NCBI GenBank assembly: GCA_946480815.1
Contig: CAMLLB010000003.1
Location: 62,001 to 126,000, forward strand
DNA: 64,000 nt
Source of the DNA: an uncultured Flavobacteriales bacterium
GTDB lineage: Bacteria > Bacteroidota > Bacteroidia > Flavobacteriales > Crocinitomicaceae
Reading direction: 5' to 3'
Shown here: piece after piece, positions 34,174 to 43,994 of the stretch
Position numbering within the stretch: position 1 is the first letter of the stretch
Layout of the letters: every line of letters starts with the position of its first letter
The notes under the pieces: generated by a model
The model's input: the letters and a program-made list of their open reading frames with translations, nothing else
Told to the model about the DNA's origin: nothing
Database searches by the model: none
Program-made: the position numbers and the translations under genes

Positions 34174-36018
34174 TTATGAATTCATTGATACTAAAAACTC
34201 TTCGTTGGAACGTGTATTCTCCATGTGTCCTTTTACGAACTCCATAGCTTCCACCGGGTTCATATCTGCAATAAACTTGCGTAATAACCAGATTCTCTGA
34301 AGTACATCTTTTCCTACCAAAAGATCTTCACGTCTTGTTCCGGATGCAAGGATATCGATAGCAGGATAAATTCTTCTGTTCGAGATCTTGCGATCCAACT
34401 GAAGTTCCATGTTACCGGTTCCTTTAAATTCTTCGAAGATTACTTCGTCCATTTTGGAACCTGTTTCTGTTAATGCAGTTGCAAGAATAGAAAGGGAACC
34501 ACCGTTTTCAATTTTACGGGCAGAACCGAAGAAACGTTTTGGTTTATGCAGTGCGTTTGCATCCACACCACCGGAAAGTACTTTTCCTGAAGCCGGAGAA
34601 ACGGTATTGTAGGCACGAGCTAAACGGGTGATGGAATCCAAAAGGATACATACATCATGACCACATTCAACCATGCGTTTTGCTTTTTCCAATACGATAT
34701 TGGCAACTTTTACGTGACGGTCAGCAGGTTCATCAAATGTAGAAGCAACAACTTCCGCTTTTACACTTCGTGCCATATCAGTAACCTCTTCCGGACGCTC
34801 GTCGATCAATAATACGATCAAATAAACTTCCGGATGATTTGCAGCAATTGCATTGGCCACATCCTTCAATAGCATGGTTTTACCGGTTTTCGGCTGAGCC
34901 ACGATCATTCCACGCTGACCTTTTCCGATCGGTGCAAACAAATCCATTACACGCGTTGACATGGATTCGTCTTTGTGACCGGTTAATTTGAACTTTTCAT
35001 CCGGGAAAAGAGGTGTCAGGTATTCAAAAGGAACACGATCGCGGATATATCCCGGATCTCTTCCATTGATAGAATCTACTTTTACAAGCGGAAAGAATTT
35101 TTCACCTTCTCTTGGCGGACGGATCGTTCCTCTGACTGTATCTCCGGTTTTTAAACCGAATAATTTGATTTGGCTTTGAGAAACGTATACGTCATCCGGA
35201 GAAGGTAAGTAGTTATAATCAGAAGAACGTAAGAACCCGTAACCATCCTGGATTACTTCCAAAACACCTTCAGCAGTTACAATCCCAACCAAGTCGTAAG
35301 CTTCTTCATCTACTTTTCCTTCTTGTTGGGATTGGTTTTGATGTTGCGGACGGTTTTGTTGATTTCCAGGGTTGTTTTGATTGCGCTGATTGTTGTTATT
35401 CTGGCGTTGTTGATTTCCCTGGTTATTATTGCGCTCCTGGTTTTGAGAATTATTTTGATTATTCTGATTTTGAGGAGCGTTCTGATTATTTTGGTTTTCG
35501 CCTTGAGCATTTTGGTTCTGCTGGCGGTTTTGATTTTGATTTCGCTGATTCTGCTGATTCTGATTTTGAGGCTTTTTATTCATTAAGCGCTCAAAAGGTT
35601 TTGGTTTATCAGCTGTTTTATTTTCTTCAGTGCCGGGTTCTGTTTTTGGAGTCTCTTCAGTTCCAACAGGAGTTTCTGTTTTGATTTCTGCCGGAGCAGT
35701 TTCAGAGACAGTAATTCGTTTGCGCTTTTCCTTCGGAGCGTTTGGAGCTTCCTCTTTTGCTTCTGTGGTTTCTGCTTTTGGAGCTTCAGTAGAAAATAAA
35801 TCAGCAGCCGGGGCATCCGCTTTTGGTTCAGTAGCTTTCTTTGCTTTTGATTTAGCCGGAGCCTTTTCGGTTTCAGTAGTTGTAGTGCTCGCCGAATTCG
35901 CCTGGATTTGCTCGATCAATTCATTTTTCTTGAATGATTCCACTTTCTTAACACCAAGAGATTTAGCAATTTCCCTTAATTCTGGTAATAACTTACCGTC
36001 TAAGTCTTTATTATTCAT
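34174..36018 (-). CDS. rho: Transcription termination factor Rho with Q/N-rich insert (614 aa)
   Basis: Residues 1-45 are the Rho_N helical domain ([26 protein letters not shown]). Residues ~45-240 are an inserted disordered region, first A/E/K/T-rich and then almost pure Q and N (about residues 145-230). The RNA-binding cold-shock domain follows ([14 protein letters not shown]), then the hexameric ATPase with Walker [10 protein letters not shown] near residue 375, [13 protein letters not shown] and the RRIYPAIDI segment. E. coli Rho has 419 residues, so the insert accounts for the extra length. Disordered inserts are a known feature of Bacteroidota Rho and one has been linked to condensate formation in Bacteroides. 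A hairpin terminator directly follows. Confidence 0.97.
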   Translation of the reverse strand: MNNKDLDGKLLPELREIAKSLGVKKVESFKKNELIEQIQANSASTTTTETEKAPAKSKAKKATEPKADAPAADLFSTEAPKAETTEAKEEAPNAPKEKRKRITVSETAPAEIKTETPVGTEETPKTEPGTEENKTADKPKPFERLMNKKPQNQNQQNQRNQNQNRQQNQNAQGENQNNQNAPQNQNNQNNSQNQERNNNQGNQQRQNNNNQRNQNNPGNQQNRPQHQNQSQQEGKVDEEAYDLVGIVTAEGVLEVIQDGYGFLRSSDYNYLPSPDDVYVSQSQIKLFGLKTGDTVRGTIRPPREGEKFFPLVKVDSINGRDPGYIRDRVPFEYLTPLFPDEKFKLTGHKDESMSTRVMDLFAPIGKGQRGMIVAQPKTGKTMLLKDVANAIAANHPEVYLIVLLIDERPEEVTDMARSVKAEVVASTFDEPADRHVKVANIVLEKAKRMVECGHDVCILLDSITRLARAYNTVSPASGKVLSGGVDANALHKPKRFFGSARKIENGGSLSILATALTETGSKMDEVIFEEFKGTGNMELQLDRKISNRRIYPAIDILASGTRREDLLVGKDVLQRIWLLRKFIADMNPVEAMEFVKGHMENTRSNEEFLVSMNS

Positions 36019-36156
36019 ATAAAATTTTGGACTAGTTGTTTTGTATTCGAATGAATACTTGCGAAAAGCAATGTGATTTTAATAACGATGATGCAATATT
36101 ACAAATATTCCTTAGACGAGCACTATCTATTCACTTTTTTTCGAAAAAAAAACCAT

Positions 36157-36186
36157 TTTGTTTTCACCATTATCCTGTTAAATTTG
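36157..36186 (+). promoter_or_regulatory. Full promoter TTTG-N18-TAAATTTG
   Basis: TTTG at 36157-36160 and TAAATTTG at 36179-36186 match both halves of the Bacteroidota consensus with an 18-base gap. Transcription would start near 36192, giving a 27-base leader for the ATG at 36220. This excludes the longer frame that begins at 36073 as the real start. Confidence 0.75.
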
Positions 36187-36219
36187 TGCTCACAGCAAAA
36201 ATCGGTTCAAAATCCCCTT

Positions 36220-37761
36220 ATGAAAAACAATAAAACACTCATAATCCGCAGCCTGATCATTTTATTCTATGTGCTTCTTGTAGTCATTAAGATCACAAAT
36301 AAATGGGTTGATCCGATGACTTTAATTGCTCCCGGAACAATTATGGCTGGTTGTATAGGTGGATGGTTTTTGTTTAAAACACGAAAGAATCTCCTGTACT
36401 ATATCGGGATCTACCTCGCAGCAGCATTGTTGTTTTATGTAGAACGCCTGGGAGGAAATGTCCTTTTTAATGTGGGACATATTATTAAGTTCTTACTTAT
36501 TGGGATGCTGATTGCGTACGCGATGCATAGCAAGAAACTTTCTTTATGGATCTTCTCATCAATGATTATCGGTGTGGAATTTGGGTTGGACTTCCCGGAA
36601 TTCTCTCTCGAATTGAAACGTTTTGGAGATATTTTCCTGCGTTTGATTAAAACGCTGGTTGCTCCATTGCTATTTTCAACGTTGGTTGTAGGAATTGCAG
36701 GACATGGAAGTTTGAAACAGGTCGGACGTATCGGCTTGAAAAGCATCATTTATTTTGAGGTTGTGACCACTTTTGCGCTTTTCCTGGGGTTGGCAGCGAT
36801 TAATATTTCGCAAGCAGGAAAGGGAGTGCAGCAAGTGGAAGTGACTGAAAAAATGAAGGAGAAATCAGCTGATTTGCTGGCACAACTGGAAAAGCCGAAA
36901 GATCATTTAGTGGATATTTTCCCGGAGAACTTTGCGAAATCCATTGTGGAGAACCAGGTACTTCAGATTGTGGTTTTTTCCCTGATCTTTGCGATAGCTT
37001 TGAGTTTGGTACAAAACCTGAAACACAAGGAAACGATGCTGAATTGGATGGAAAGCCTTTCTGAGGTGATGTTCAAATTTACAGACCTGGTAATGTATGT
37101 AGCGCCACTCGCTGTTTTTGGATCTATTGCCTACACGGTAGCAAATTCAGGGACCGAAGTTTTGGGGAACCTCATGAAGCTGGTGGCAACGCTTTATGTT
37201 ACGCTCATTATATTTGTTCTTGTTGTACTGCTTCCGATTGCTTTGTTATCAAGAGTTCCTATCAGAAGTTTCCTGAAAGCTATAACCGAACCTATATCCA
37301 TTGCGTTTGCTACTGCAAGTAGTGAAGCTGCTTTGCCAAAAGCATTGGAAAACATGGAACAATTCGGTGTTCCTAAAAAAATAGTAGGATTCGTGATCCC
37401 TACAGGATATTCCTTCAATCTGGACGGAACAACTCTTTATCTTTCGATGGCCACTGTTTTCGTAGCTCAGATGAGCGGAGTTGATTTAACGATCGGTCAG
37501 CAGATTGCCATTTGTTTAACGTTGATGTTAACCAGTAAAGGTGTTGCAGGAGTGAGAGGAGCTTCCTTCGTGATTTTGACCACCACTTTAATGGATTACA
37601 AACATTTGGGGATCAGTGTGGAAAAAGCAGGGATCATTCTTGGAATTGATGCGCTGATGGATATGGCACGTACTTCTGTCAATGTATTGGGTAACTGCCT
37701 GGCATCCGCAGTTATTGCCAAAAGTGAGGGAGAATTGGTATTGACAAAAAACGACGGATAA
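36220..37761 (+). CDS. Dicarboxylate/amino acid:cation symporter (513 aa)
   Basis: This is a DAACS-family (GltP/DctA) carrier. After two to four extra N-terminal helices it shows the family core: LKRFGDIFLRLIKTLVAPLLFSTLVVGI, the serine-rich loop FATASSEAALPKALE (hairpin 1), PTGYSFNLDGTTLY (the NMDGT-like sodium site) and the second hairpin with TSKGVAGVRGASFVIL. These motifs bind substrate carboxylates and cations. The ATG at 36220 is set by the upstream promoter; 49 in-frame residues before it are probably not translated. A terminator overlaps the stop. The NLDGT variant of the usual NMDGT is noted; the substrate (glutamate, aspartate or a dicarboxylate) is not decided. Confidence 0.88.
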   Translation: MKNNKTLIIRSLIILFYVLLVVIKITNKWVDPMTLIAPGTIMAGCIGGWFLFKTRKNLLYYIGIYLAAALLFYVERLGGNVLFNVGHIIKFLLIGMLIAYAMHSKKLSLWIFSSMIIGVEFGLDFPEFSLELKRFGDIFLRLIKTLVAPLLFSTLVVGIAGHGSLKQVGRIGLKSIIYFEVVTTFALFLGLAAINISQAGKGVQQVEVTEKMKEKSADLLAQLEKPKDHLVDIFPENFAKSIVENQVLQIVVFSLIFAIALSLVQNLKHKETMLNWMESLSEVMFKFTDLVMYVAPLAVFGSIAYTVANSGTEVLGNLMKLVATLYVTLIIFVLVVLLPIALLSRVPIRSFLKAITEPISIAFATASSEAALPKALENMEQFGVPKKIVGFVIPTGYSFNLDGTTLYLSMATVFVAQMSGVDLTIGQQIAICLTLMLTSKGVAGVRGASFVILTTTLMDYKHLGISVEKAGIILGIDALMDMARTSVNVLGNCLASAVIAKSEGELVLTKNDG

Positions 37762-37790
37762 CCCAAATTATCCGTCGTTTCAATTTTTTT
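37749..37790 (+). terminator. Terminator overlapping the symporter stop codon
   Basis: AAACGACGGATAA (37749-37761) pairs exactly with TTATCCGTCGTTT (37768-37780), 6-base loop, then CAATTTTTTT. The left arm encodes the last four residues and the stop of the symporter. Confidence 0.92.
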
Positions 37791-37828
37791 GGCACCTACA
37801 CTTCTCAGCATAAGCTTTGGTTAAGGTT

Positions 37829-38032
37829 CTATTGATGCGCTTTACAACCGTGGAACTGCATTTTTAAATCCTCAGCCGAAGCCATTTGACCCTCTGTTTC
37901 TTCTTCGGCGATATAGTCCTTAGAGGAAAGCGAAGAAACAGTCTGATCAGGTGCTTCTGATTCAGTAGAACAGGATTGTAACCCGGTAATAGTGAATAGT
38001 GAGAAGCAAAATATTTTTAACCTCATAATCAT
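37829..38032 (-). CDS. Small lipoprotein of unknown function (~67 aa)
   Basis: A short gene with a lipoprotein signal (MRLKIFCFSLFTITGLQSC, lipobox LQSC). The mature part is only about 45 residues, acidic (EEETEGQMASAEDLKMQ), and ends in FHGCKAHQ, with a second cysteine. Two start codons fit (38032 or 38026); upstream codons to 38089 would add a basic stretch that spoils the signal. No family was recognised. It lies between the symporter terminator and uvrA. Confidence 0.55.
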   Translation of the reverse strand: MIMRLKIFCFSLFTITGLQSCSTESEAPDQTVSSLSSKDYIAEEETEGQMASAEDLKMQFHGCKAHQ

Positions 38033-38153
38033 GGATCGAAGATAAGGGAATCGACTTTTTAACCCAAGACGAATTGAGTTTCTTGCCATTTTCGTCGGGT
38101 AAAATGCTTGTTTCGTCGATTGTTACAAGGTGCTTAAAGTGATGCTTTAAATC

Positions 38154-40940
38154 CTATTTCAACTTATGCTTTAAGTGCATTCCGGTGTAGTTATTTTTGA
38201 CCTGGACCAATTCTTCCGGAGTCCCCGTGAACTCAATGTTTCCGCCATTTATACCACCTTCCGGGCCGATATCAATGATCCAATCTGCAGCTTTAATAAC
38301 GTCCATATTATGCTCTATTACGATAATGGAATGCCCGTCATCTACCAATCGGTTGAATGCGATCAATAATTTTTCAATATCGTAGAAATGCAAGCCGGTT
38401 GTAGGTTCGTCAAAAATGAAGAGCGTTTTATTGCTTTTTTGCGCGCCTTTGATCAGGAAAGATGCCAGTTTCACACGTTGTGCCTCACCACCGCTTAATG
38501 AACTGCTGGATTGTCCCATTTGAAGGTAACCCAAACCAACATCTTCAAGCGGTTGAATTTTCTGAACGATTTTCTCTTCCAGCTTGTCTTTTCCTTCTTT
38601 GAAAAATGCCAGGGCAGAAGAGATATCCATATTCAGGATGTCGGAAATATTTTTGTCTCGGTAAAGGACTTCCAAAGCTTCCTGCCTGTAACGGCTTCCG
38701 CCACAGGATTCACAAACTAGGTGTACATCGGCCATAAACTGCATGCTCACAGTTACAACTCCTTCACCTTCACACATTTCACAACGGCCACCTTCTACGT
38801 TGAATGAAAAGAATCCGGGTTTGTAACCGTTGTGTTTTGCTGCATTTTGTTTTGCAAACAATTCCCGGATATCGTCAAATGCTTTTACATAAGTTACCGG
38901 GTTGCTCCGGGAAGATTTTCCGATCGGGTTTTGATCGATCAATTCGATTTCTGCAATGCTGGAAAGATCTCCTTCAATGCGTTTTACATTTCCCTGGTGG
39001 TCTCCGTATTGGCCTAAATGTTTGCGAATACCCGGGTAAAGGATCTCTTTCACCAAAGTGGATTTACCGGAACCGCTTACACCCGTAACAGCCACAATGC
39101 GGTTCAAGGGGAAGTCGACCGAAACATTCTTCAGGTTGTGTTCCCTGGCGCCGATGATCGAAATTTTATTCTTTCCGTTCCTGCGTTTTTTTGGAACCGG
39201 GATTTCGCGAACTCCGGTTAAGTATTGAGTTGTAAGGCTTGTATTGTTCTTTTTCAGCGCATCGAATTTTCCCTGGAAAACCACTTCGCCACCAAATTTC
39301 CCTGCTGCAGGGCCAATGTCAATGATTTCGTCCGCATGAAGCATCATGTCTTCTTCGTGTTCTACGACAATTACTGTATTCCCGATATCACGCAGTTTTT
39401 TCAGTACTCCGATTAAACGTTCCGTATCCCGCGGATGTAAACCGATACTTGGCTCATCCAGGATATACATAGAGCCAACCAGGCTACTTCCCAATGATGT
39501 TGCAAGATTTATTCGCTGAGATTCTCCTCCGGAAAGTGTATTTGCAGCCCTGTTAAGCGTTAGGTAACCTAATCCGACTTGAGTCAGGAAAGAAAGACGC
39601 TGTGTAATTTCAGGTAAAATGCGGTTCGTAATCTTCAATTCCAATGGATCTACTTCCAGGTTCTCGAAAAACTTCAAGGCATTCTCGATCGGCATTAGTA
39701 CCAATTCCTTGATACTGATCCCACCGACTTTCACATAATTGGCGTCTTCTCTTAAGCGGGTTCCGTGACATTCCGGGCAAAGCGTTTTTCCCCTGTAACG
39801 GGAAAGTAACACGCGGTATTGAATTTTATAGGATTGACTTTCCACGAATTTAAAGAAACCGTTAATTCCTGCGAAATGGCTGTTTCCATTCCAAAGTACC
39901 TCTAATTGTTCTTCGGTCAATTCTTCCACCGGACGGTGGATCGGGAAATCGAATTTACGTGCGTTTCGAACCAACTCCTGTAAGTATTCACCCATGACTT
40001 CGCCTTTCCATGGAACAACAGCTCCTTCGTACACACTTAAACTTGTGTCAGGAATAACCAGGTTCGGGTCGATCCCGATGATAGAACCGTAACCTTCACA
40101 GGTTTTACATGCCCCGAACGGATTGTTGAACGTGAACAGGTGAGGAGAGGGCTCGACGAAAGTCATATTATCCAATTCAAACCGATTGGAAAATGTCCGT
40201 TCTTCCATGCTTCCCATATGTATCACAGAGCAATCTCCATGACCTTCCATGAAAGCCAGTTGAATGGAATCACCCAATCGACCCGAAAAATCTGTGTCCA
40301 TCTCTTGTGTTACGATCCGGTCTATCACGATTTGAATTGAATCTGAAAGTTTCAGATCTTTTTCCTTCAGATCTTCCAGCTGTTTCAGTTCGTGGTTGTG
40401 CATGATACGCACGTAACCTTGTTCCTTCAATAATTTCAGTGTTTTCTCAATGCCGTATTTTTCAAGCGAAGGAAATGGAGCTGTAATCAGTAAGCGAATA
40501 TCGTGCTCTAAACTTGCGATGTAATTGATAACATCCGTAACAGAGTCTTTTTTGACTTCATTTCCTGAAACAGGAGAGAAGGTGCGACCGATACGGGCGA
40601 ATAATATTTTAAGATAATCGTAGATTTCGGTCGTTGTCCCAACGGTTGATCTTGGATTATTGGTAATGACTTTTTGCTGGATAGCAATCGCAGGGGCAAT
40701 TCCCTTGATGAAATCCGTTTCGGGTTTGTCTAATTTCCCCAGGAATTGGCGTGCATAAGAAGACAGACTTTCAATGTATCGTCTTTGTCCTTCTGCGTAA
40801 AGTGTATCAAATGCCAAGGAAGATTTCCCGGAACCGGACAGTCCTGTAATAACAGTGAGCTTACCGTGTTCGATCTTAACTTCCAGATTTTTAAGGTTAT
40901 TGACGCGTGCACCTTTGATGTGAATGTATCTTTCAGACAT
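38154..40940 (-). CDS. uvrA: Excinuclease ABC subunit A (928 aa)
   Basis: Full-length UvrA, the damage-recognition ATPase of nucleotide excision repair. The first ABC half has Walker [10 protein letters not shown] (residues 33-41) and signature LSGGESQR; the second has GVSGSGKST and SLSGGEAQR. Zinc sites: the one in the insertion ([10 protein letters not shown]) and the C-terminal finger ([10 protein letters not shown] then [11 protein letters not shown]) are present. The site usually made by two CxxC pairs near residues 250-281 keeps only the second pair (Cys278, Cys281 in GACKTCEG); the first pair is missing (FELDNMTF). No lexA-type operator was recognised upstream. Confidence 0.97.
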   Translation of the reverse strand: MSERYIHIKGARVNNLKNLEVKIEHGKLTVITGLSGSGKSSLAFDTLYAEGQRRYIESLSSYARQFLGKLDKPETDFIKGIAPAIAIQQKVITNNPRSTVGTTTEIYDYLKILFARIGRTFSPVSGNEVKKDSVTDVINYIASLEHDIRLLITAPFPSLEKYGIEKTLKLLKEQGYVRIMHNHELKQLEDLKEKDLKLSDSIQIVIDRIVTQEMDTDFSGRLGDSIQLAFMEGHGDCSVIHMGSMEERTFSNRFELDNMTFVEPSPHLFTFNNPFGACKTCEGYGSIIGIDPNLVIPDTSLSVYEGAVVPWKGEVMGEYLQELVRNARKFDFPIHRPVEELTEEQLEVLWNGNSHFAGINGFFKFVESQSYKIQYRVLLSRYRGKTLCPECHGTRLREDANYVKVGGISIKELVLMPIENALKFFENLEVDPLELKITNRILPEITQRLSFLTQVGLGYLTLNRAANTLSGGESQRINLATSLGSSLVGSMYILDEPSIGLHPRDTERLIGVLKKLRDIGNTVIVVEHEEDMMLHADEIIDIGPAAGKFGGEVVFQGKFDALKKNNTSLTTQYLTGVREIPVPKKRRNGKNKISIIGAREHNLKNVSVDFPLNRIVAVTGVSGSGKSTLVKEILYPGIRKHLGQYGDHQGNVKRIEGDLSSIAEIELIDQNPIGKSSRSNPVTYVKAFDDIRELFAKQNAAKHNGYKPGFFSFNVEGGRCEMCEGEGVVTVSMQFMADVHLVCESCGGSRYRQEALEVLYRDKNISDILNMDISSALAFFKEGKDKLEEKIVQKIQPLEDVGLGYLQMGQSSSSLSGGEAQRVKLASFLIKGAQKSNKTLFIFDEPTTGLHFYDIEKLLIAFNRLVDDGHSIIVIEHNMDVIKAADWIIDIGPEGGINGGNIEFTGTPEELVQVKNNYTGMHLKHKLK

Positions 40941-41053
40941 ACTACAAATTTCGGGAATAATTACGAATTGGGAATGCCGAATTGCGAATTAAAATCACAA
41001 TTTTTCGGTCTTTTCGATTAGCCTTGATTAGTAACAAGCAGCTATCAATTTGT

Positions 41054-41094
41054 AATTCGTATCCGGACAGCTATCGGGAGGTAATTTGTAATTA
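41054..41094. repeat. 41-bp composite palindromic element, copy B
   Basis: It reads AATTCGTATCCGGACAG, CTATCGGGAGGTAATT, TGTAATTA and matches the complement of copy A (21467-21507) at 36 of 41 positions with no gaps. Its central palindrome is partly decayed. It lies between uvrA and the sigma-factor promoter. Confidence 0.85.
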
Positions 41095-41107
41095 TTTTAA
41101 GCTTTTT

Positions 41108-41138
41108 TTTGATTTTATATTGAAAAGTTCTATCTTTC
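41108..41138 (+). promoter_or_regulatory. Putative promoter TTTG-N19-TATCTTTC
   Basis: TTTG (41108-41111) and TATCTTTC (41131-41138) match the Bacteroidota promoter with one mismatch in the last base. The start site would be near 41144, leaving a 77-base leader before the sigma-factor ATG, which is long for this window. Confidence 0.45.
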
Positions 41139-41220
41139 CAAAAATAATTCATAGAGCCTATAGAAAGAATTCTACTTTAAACTGTTAAAAAACAACTGGT
41201 TACACCTTAAGAGTAGAGTT

Positions 41221-41820
41221 ATGGCTATGAAATTTCTAGACGATCAAGTCCTTATTCATTATTATTTAGAAGGAAACGAACAAGCTTTTGAAGTTTTGTT
41301 GATGCGTCATAAAGACAAAATATACCGTTCGATTTATCATAAAATCCGTGAGCGTGAAATCGCGGAAGATATTTTCCAGGAAACATTTGTAAAAATTATC
41401 CAAACATTGAAGTTGGGGAATTACAATGAAGAAGGGAAGTTTTTACCTTGGGCTATGCGCATCGCACAAAACCTGGTGATCGATTACTTTCGTAAGCACG
41501 GAAGAATGAAGCTGGTAAGTGAGCGTAATGCGAAAAGTGAGGATTTTACTATCTTTTCTATCCTGAAAATGGAAGAATTGAATATTGAACAAAGCATTTC
41601 CAAAACAGAATTGGAGAAACAAATGATCGAACTGATCCAATACTTACCGGAAAGTCAGAAAGAGATCATTGAAAAACGCATTTTCCAGGACTTATCGTTC
41701 AAGGATATCGCTGAAATGGAAAACATTTCTATCAATACGGCATTGGGAAGAATGCGTTATGCATTGATTAATTTGAGGAAGTTGATCGAGAAACATCAGT
41801 TAGTTACGGATCTCGATTAA
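41221..41820 (+). CDS. ECF-type RNA polymerase sigma factor (199 aa)
   Basis: Region 2 (FEVLLMRHKDKIYRSIYHKIREREIAEDIFQETFVKII, then LPWAMRIAQNLVIDYFRK) and region 4 (LPESQKEIIEKRIFQDLSFKDIAEMENISINTALGRMRYALINLRK) are both intact, without region 3, as in extracytoplasmic-function sigma factors. No anti-sigma gene is adjacent; the following gene is convergent. A second start at 41227 (MKFLDDQ) is equally possible. A hairpin terminator follows 26 bases after the stop. Confidence 0.9.
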   Translation: MAMKFLDDQVLIHYYLEGNEQAFEVLLMRHKDKIYRSIYHKIREREIAEDIFQETFVKIIQTLKLGNYNEEGKFLPWAMRIAQNLVIDYFRKHGRMKLVSERNAKSEDFTIFSILKMEELNIEQSISKTELEKQMIELIQYLPESQKEIIEKRIFQDLSFKDIAEMENISINTALGRMRYALINLRKLIEKHQLVTDLD

Positions 41821-41845
41821 TTGTTAGCTACCACAATAAAATAGG

Positions 41846-41877
41846 AATCCTCTTGGTTAAGCCGAGAGGATTTTTTT
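41846..41877 (+). terminator. Terminator after the sigma factor
   Basis: AATCCTCTTGG (41846-41856) pairs with CCGAGAGGATT (41862-41872) through one G-T type pair, loop TTAAG, followed by a run of seven T. Confidence 0.9.
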
Positions 41878-42078
41878 GACCGTATTAATTACCATGGTAA
41901 ATTCTGGATAAGCTTACACTTATCCCTAAGAGTTGAAATCCTTTACTGATGGGAGAAACCCATTTTTAGAATGAAGAATTTACAGGTTGAAATTTTATAC
42001 TTATAAGTAAAAAACGCTTCAGATAGAAATACCAAACCCCTGAACTTGATTCCAGGAGTTTTGGTTCTATTCCTAATT

Positions 42079-42522
42079 TTATTCAGCCGGCTGGAACAAC
42101 CCGCTGATCGCAATGCGGTTCCAGGCATTGATCGTTGTAATCGCCATAATAACCTGAGCGAGATAATTCGCATCAAACGTTTCGCTTGCTTCTTTGTACA
42201 AGTCCGAAGGAATTCCTTCCTGGCTGATCAGCGTCACGGCTTCCGTCAGTGCCAAAATGATACGTTCTTCTTTGGTATATAATTCATTGACTTCTTTCCA
42301 TGCATTTAAAAGAACAATACGTTGAACTGTTTCACCGTATTTCATAGCTTCTTTTGTGTGCATGTCGATACAATAAGTGCAGCCATTGATCTGTGAAGCA
42401 CGTATTTTGATTAATTCCTGGTGTGTTTTTGTTAAAGCACTTTTCTCAATGTAACCTTGTAAACCGTACATTGCTTTTGTTGCTCCCGGTTCTGTCTCCA
42501 TAATGTTGATTCTCTTTTCCAT
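42079..42522 (-). CDS. Carboxymuconolactone decarboxylase / AhpD-like protein (147 aa)
   Basis: The AhpD signature is complete: Cys48-T-Y-Cys51-I-D-M-His55 within INGCTYCIDMHTKEA. AhpD-like proteins use the CxxC pair for peroxide or disulfide chemistry, with the histidine as proton relay. The remaining sequence fits the all-helical CMD fold. No signal peptide. It lies 134 bases downstream of the Crp/Fnr regulator, on the same strand, so that regulator could control it; this is inference. Confidence 0.85.
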   Translation of the reverse strand: MEKRINIMETEPGATKAMYGLQGYIEKSALTKTHQELIKIRASQINGCTYCIDMHTKEAMKYGETVQRIVLLNAWKEVNELYTKEERIILALTEAVTLISQEGIPSDLYKEASETFDANYLAQVIMAITTINAWNRIAISGLFQPAE

Positions 42523-42656
42523 TTTGTTTGTCTTTTTTATTTATGGAACAAAGTTCAGTAACTAAAAACGGGAAAAACTTAAACCAGATTAATAAATGAA
42601 TTAACGGATTAGAATTTACTCACATCATTCCGATATAGTGGAATATTATCGAAGTT

Positions 42657-43229
42657 TCACTTTCTCTTTTTTCTTAATTCACTTAAATATTCGGGAGTGA
42701 GTCCGAGGAAAGAAGCAAGCAGGTATTGCGGAACACGTTGTACGAATTGGGGATAAGAATTGTAAAAATGAAAAAAGTAATCTTCTTTGGAAAGCGTATA
42801 TAAATATTTAAGTCGCATTTGATAGGCTGCAAAAGCACGCTGATAAACAAAGCGGAAATACCGCTCCATGATCGGGAAATCGCGGTAGAGTTTTTCCAGG
42901 GATTGTGAATCAATTGTTAGAATTTCTGAATTTTCAACGGCTTGGATACTGAATAGTGCTTCTGTTTGAAACTCGAAAGCCCTGTTATCCGAAAGCCACC
43001 AGGTTTCCAGGGCAAATTCTGTTGTTACTTCTACACCTTTTTCGTTGATCAGAAATTTTCGGAGACATCCGGTCAATACAAAATATTGATAACGGCAAAT
43101 CTTTCCTTCCTGTTGAAGGATTTCCTTTTTCGAAACCCGGATTATTTTGAAATAGCTCAGGATTGCATCAAACTCTTCGTCTGAAACAGAGATGAATTTT
43201 TGAAGATGTTGTTTGAAGATGTGAGACAT
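42657..43229 (-). CDS. Crp/Fnr family transcriptional regulator (190 aa)
   Basis: An N-terminal cyclic-nucleotide-binding-type barrel (about residues 10-120, with KEILQQEGKICRYQYFVLTGCLRKF) is joined by a dimer helix to a short C-terminal helix-turn-helix (PQYLLASFLGLTPEYLSELRKKRK). The phosphate-binding cassette of true CRP is not evident, so the ligand is unknown; many Bacteroidota members of this type respond to stress. It begins 3 bases after the metallo-beta-lactamase gene and is almost certainly cotranscribed with it. Confidence 0.85.
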   Translation of the reverse strand: MSHIFKQHLQKFISVSDEEFDAILSYFKIIRVSKKEILQQEGKICRYQYFVLTGCLRKFLINEKGVEVTTEFALETWWLSDNRAFEFQTEALFSIQAVENSEILTIDSQSLEKLYRDFPIMERYFRFVYQRAFAAYQMRLKYLYTLSKEDYFFHFYNSYPQFVQRVPQYLLASFLGLTPEYLSELRKKRK

Positions 43230-43232
43230 GGA

Positions 43233-43976
43233 TTAGTGTTTTGCCTTTTTCTTATCCTGTTTTCTGCCTTTGTAATTTTTCCGGGCAAGTTTGTAAGTGT
43301 GTTTCAACGCTTTTTTACCAGGTATTATTCTTTGATGACCCGGAATGACCCATTTCACTTTGGGATATTTCTTTATCAGGTTCTTCGCTGCAATTGGCCA
43401 CATACCGATATTGGCATCAGAAAGATTTCCCAGATCTTCGGCTTCAACGGATTTGATGAAGCAACCACCCACAAGGATTTTGTCTTTTGGGAAATAAACT
43501 ACGATATTATCGGAAGTATGTCCTGCTCCCGGATAATAAGTTTCAAAAACCGTATTTCCCACCTGAAATGTTGTGTCGCCCTCAAAAGTGTATTGAGCTT
43601 GTGGAAAATTATTTTCCCGGCATAGATTCTTTGTCGCGTAAGTGCTGTAAGTGGCAATTCCCTTTTTTCTGTAATAATCTAATCCGGCGCTCCGGTCTTC
43701 GTGCCAATGCGTGGAAATAACCAACAACACTTTTTTATGGAACTTCAGGTCAATGGAATCCAATAAGGGCTGAAACTGAGTGGTGTCCCACGGTGTATCT
43801 ATCATGATTACACCATTGGAAGTAATTTTCAAAAGCCCATGAGCTGAAATGCGTACGTCTTTATAAGTCTGGTAAGTGGTAAAAACGTATGAACTATCCG
43901 AAAGTTTTGTAAAATCAAGCTGTGCATTTAACCCGGAGGATAGCAAATAAACCACTGAGAAAAGAAACGTTTTCAT
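43233..43976 (-). CDS. Subclass B1 metallo-beta-lactamase (247 aa)
   Basis: A signal peptide (residues 1-18, MKTFLFSVVYLLSSGLNA) leads to a metallo-beta-lactamase fold with every B1 zinc ligand: His90, His92 and Asp94 (THWHED), His153 (GAGHTSDN), Cys172 (VGGCFIKS) and His214 (IPGHQ). Lys175, three after the cysteine, matches the B1 residue that binds the beta-lactam carboxylate. Flavobacteria often carry chromosomal B1 enzymes of the IND/BlaB type that hydrolyse carbapenems. The basic tail (KNYKGRKQDKKKAKH) is unusual. It leads a two-gene unit with the Crp/Fnr regulator. Activity on antibiotics is inferred from motifs, not shown. Confidence 0.88.
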   Translation of the reverse strand: MKTFLFSVVYLLSSGLNAQLDFTKLSDSSYVFTTYQTYKDVRISAHGLLKITSNGVIMIDTPWDTTQFQPLLDSIDLKFHKKVLLVISTHWHEDRSAGLDYYRKKGIATYSTYATKNLCRENNFPQAQYTFEGDTTFQVGNTVFETYYPGAGHTSDNIVVYFPKDKILVGGCFIKSVEAEDLGNLSDANIGMWPIAAKNLIKKYPKVKWVIPGHQRIIPGKKALKHTYKLARKNYKGRKQDKKKAKH

Positions 43977-43994
43977 GAATATAAACTTACGGAT

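Noticed and set aside
35323..35586. Hydrophobic reading frame on the + strand with a run of L, I and V
   Set aside because: It is the reverse strand of the Q/N-rich tract of Rho; CAA/AAC codons read backwards give hydrophobic codons. No independent signal supports it.
36073..36219. N-terminal extension of the symporter (in-frame ATG at 36073)
   Set aside because: A full TTTG-N18-TAAATTTG promoter lies inside this stretch, which places the transcript start downstream of it; the residues are not family-like.
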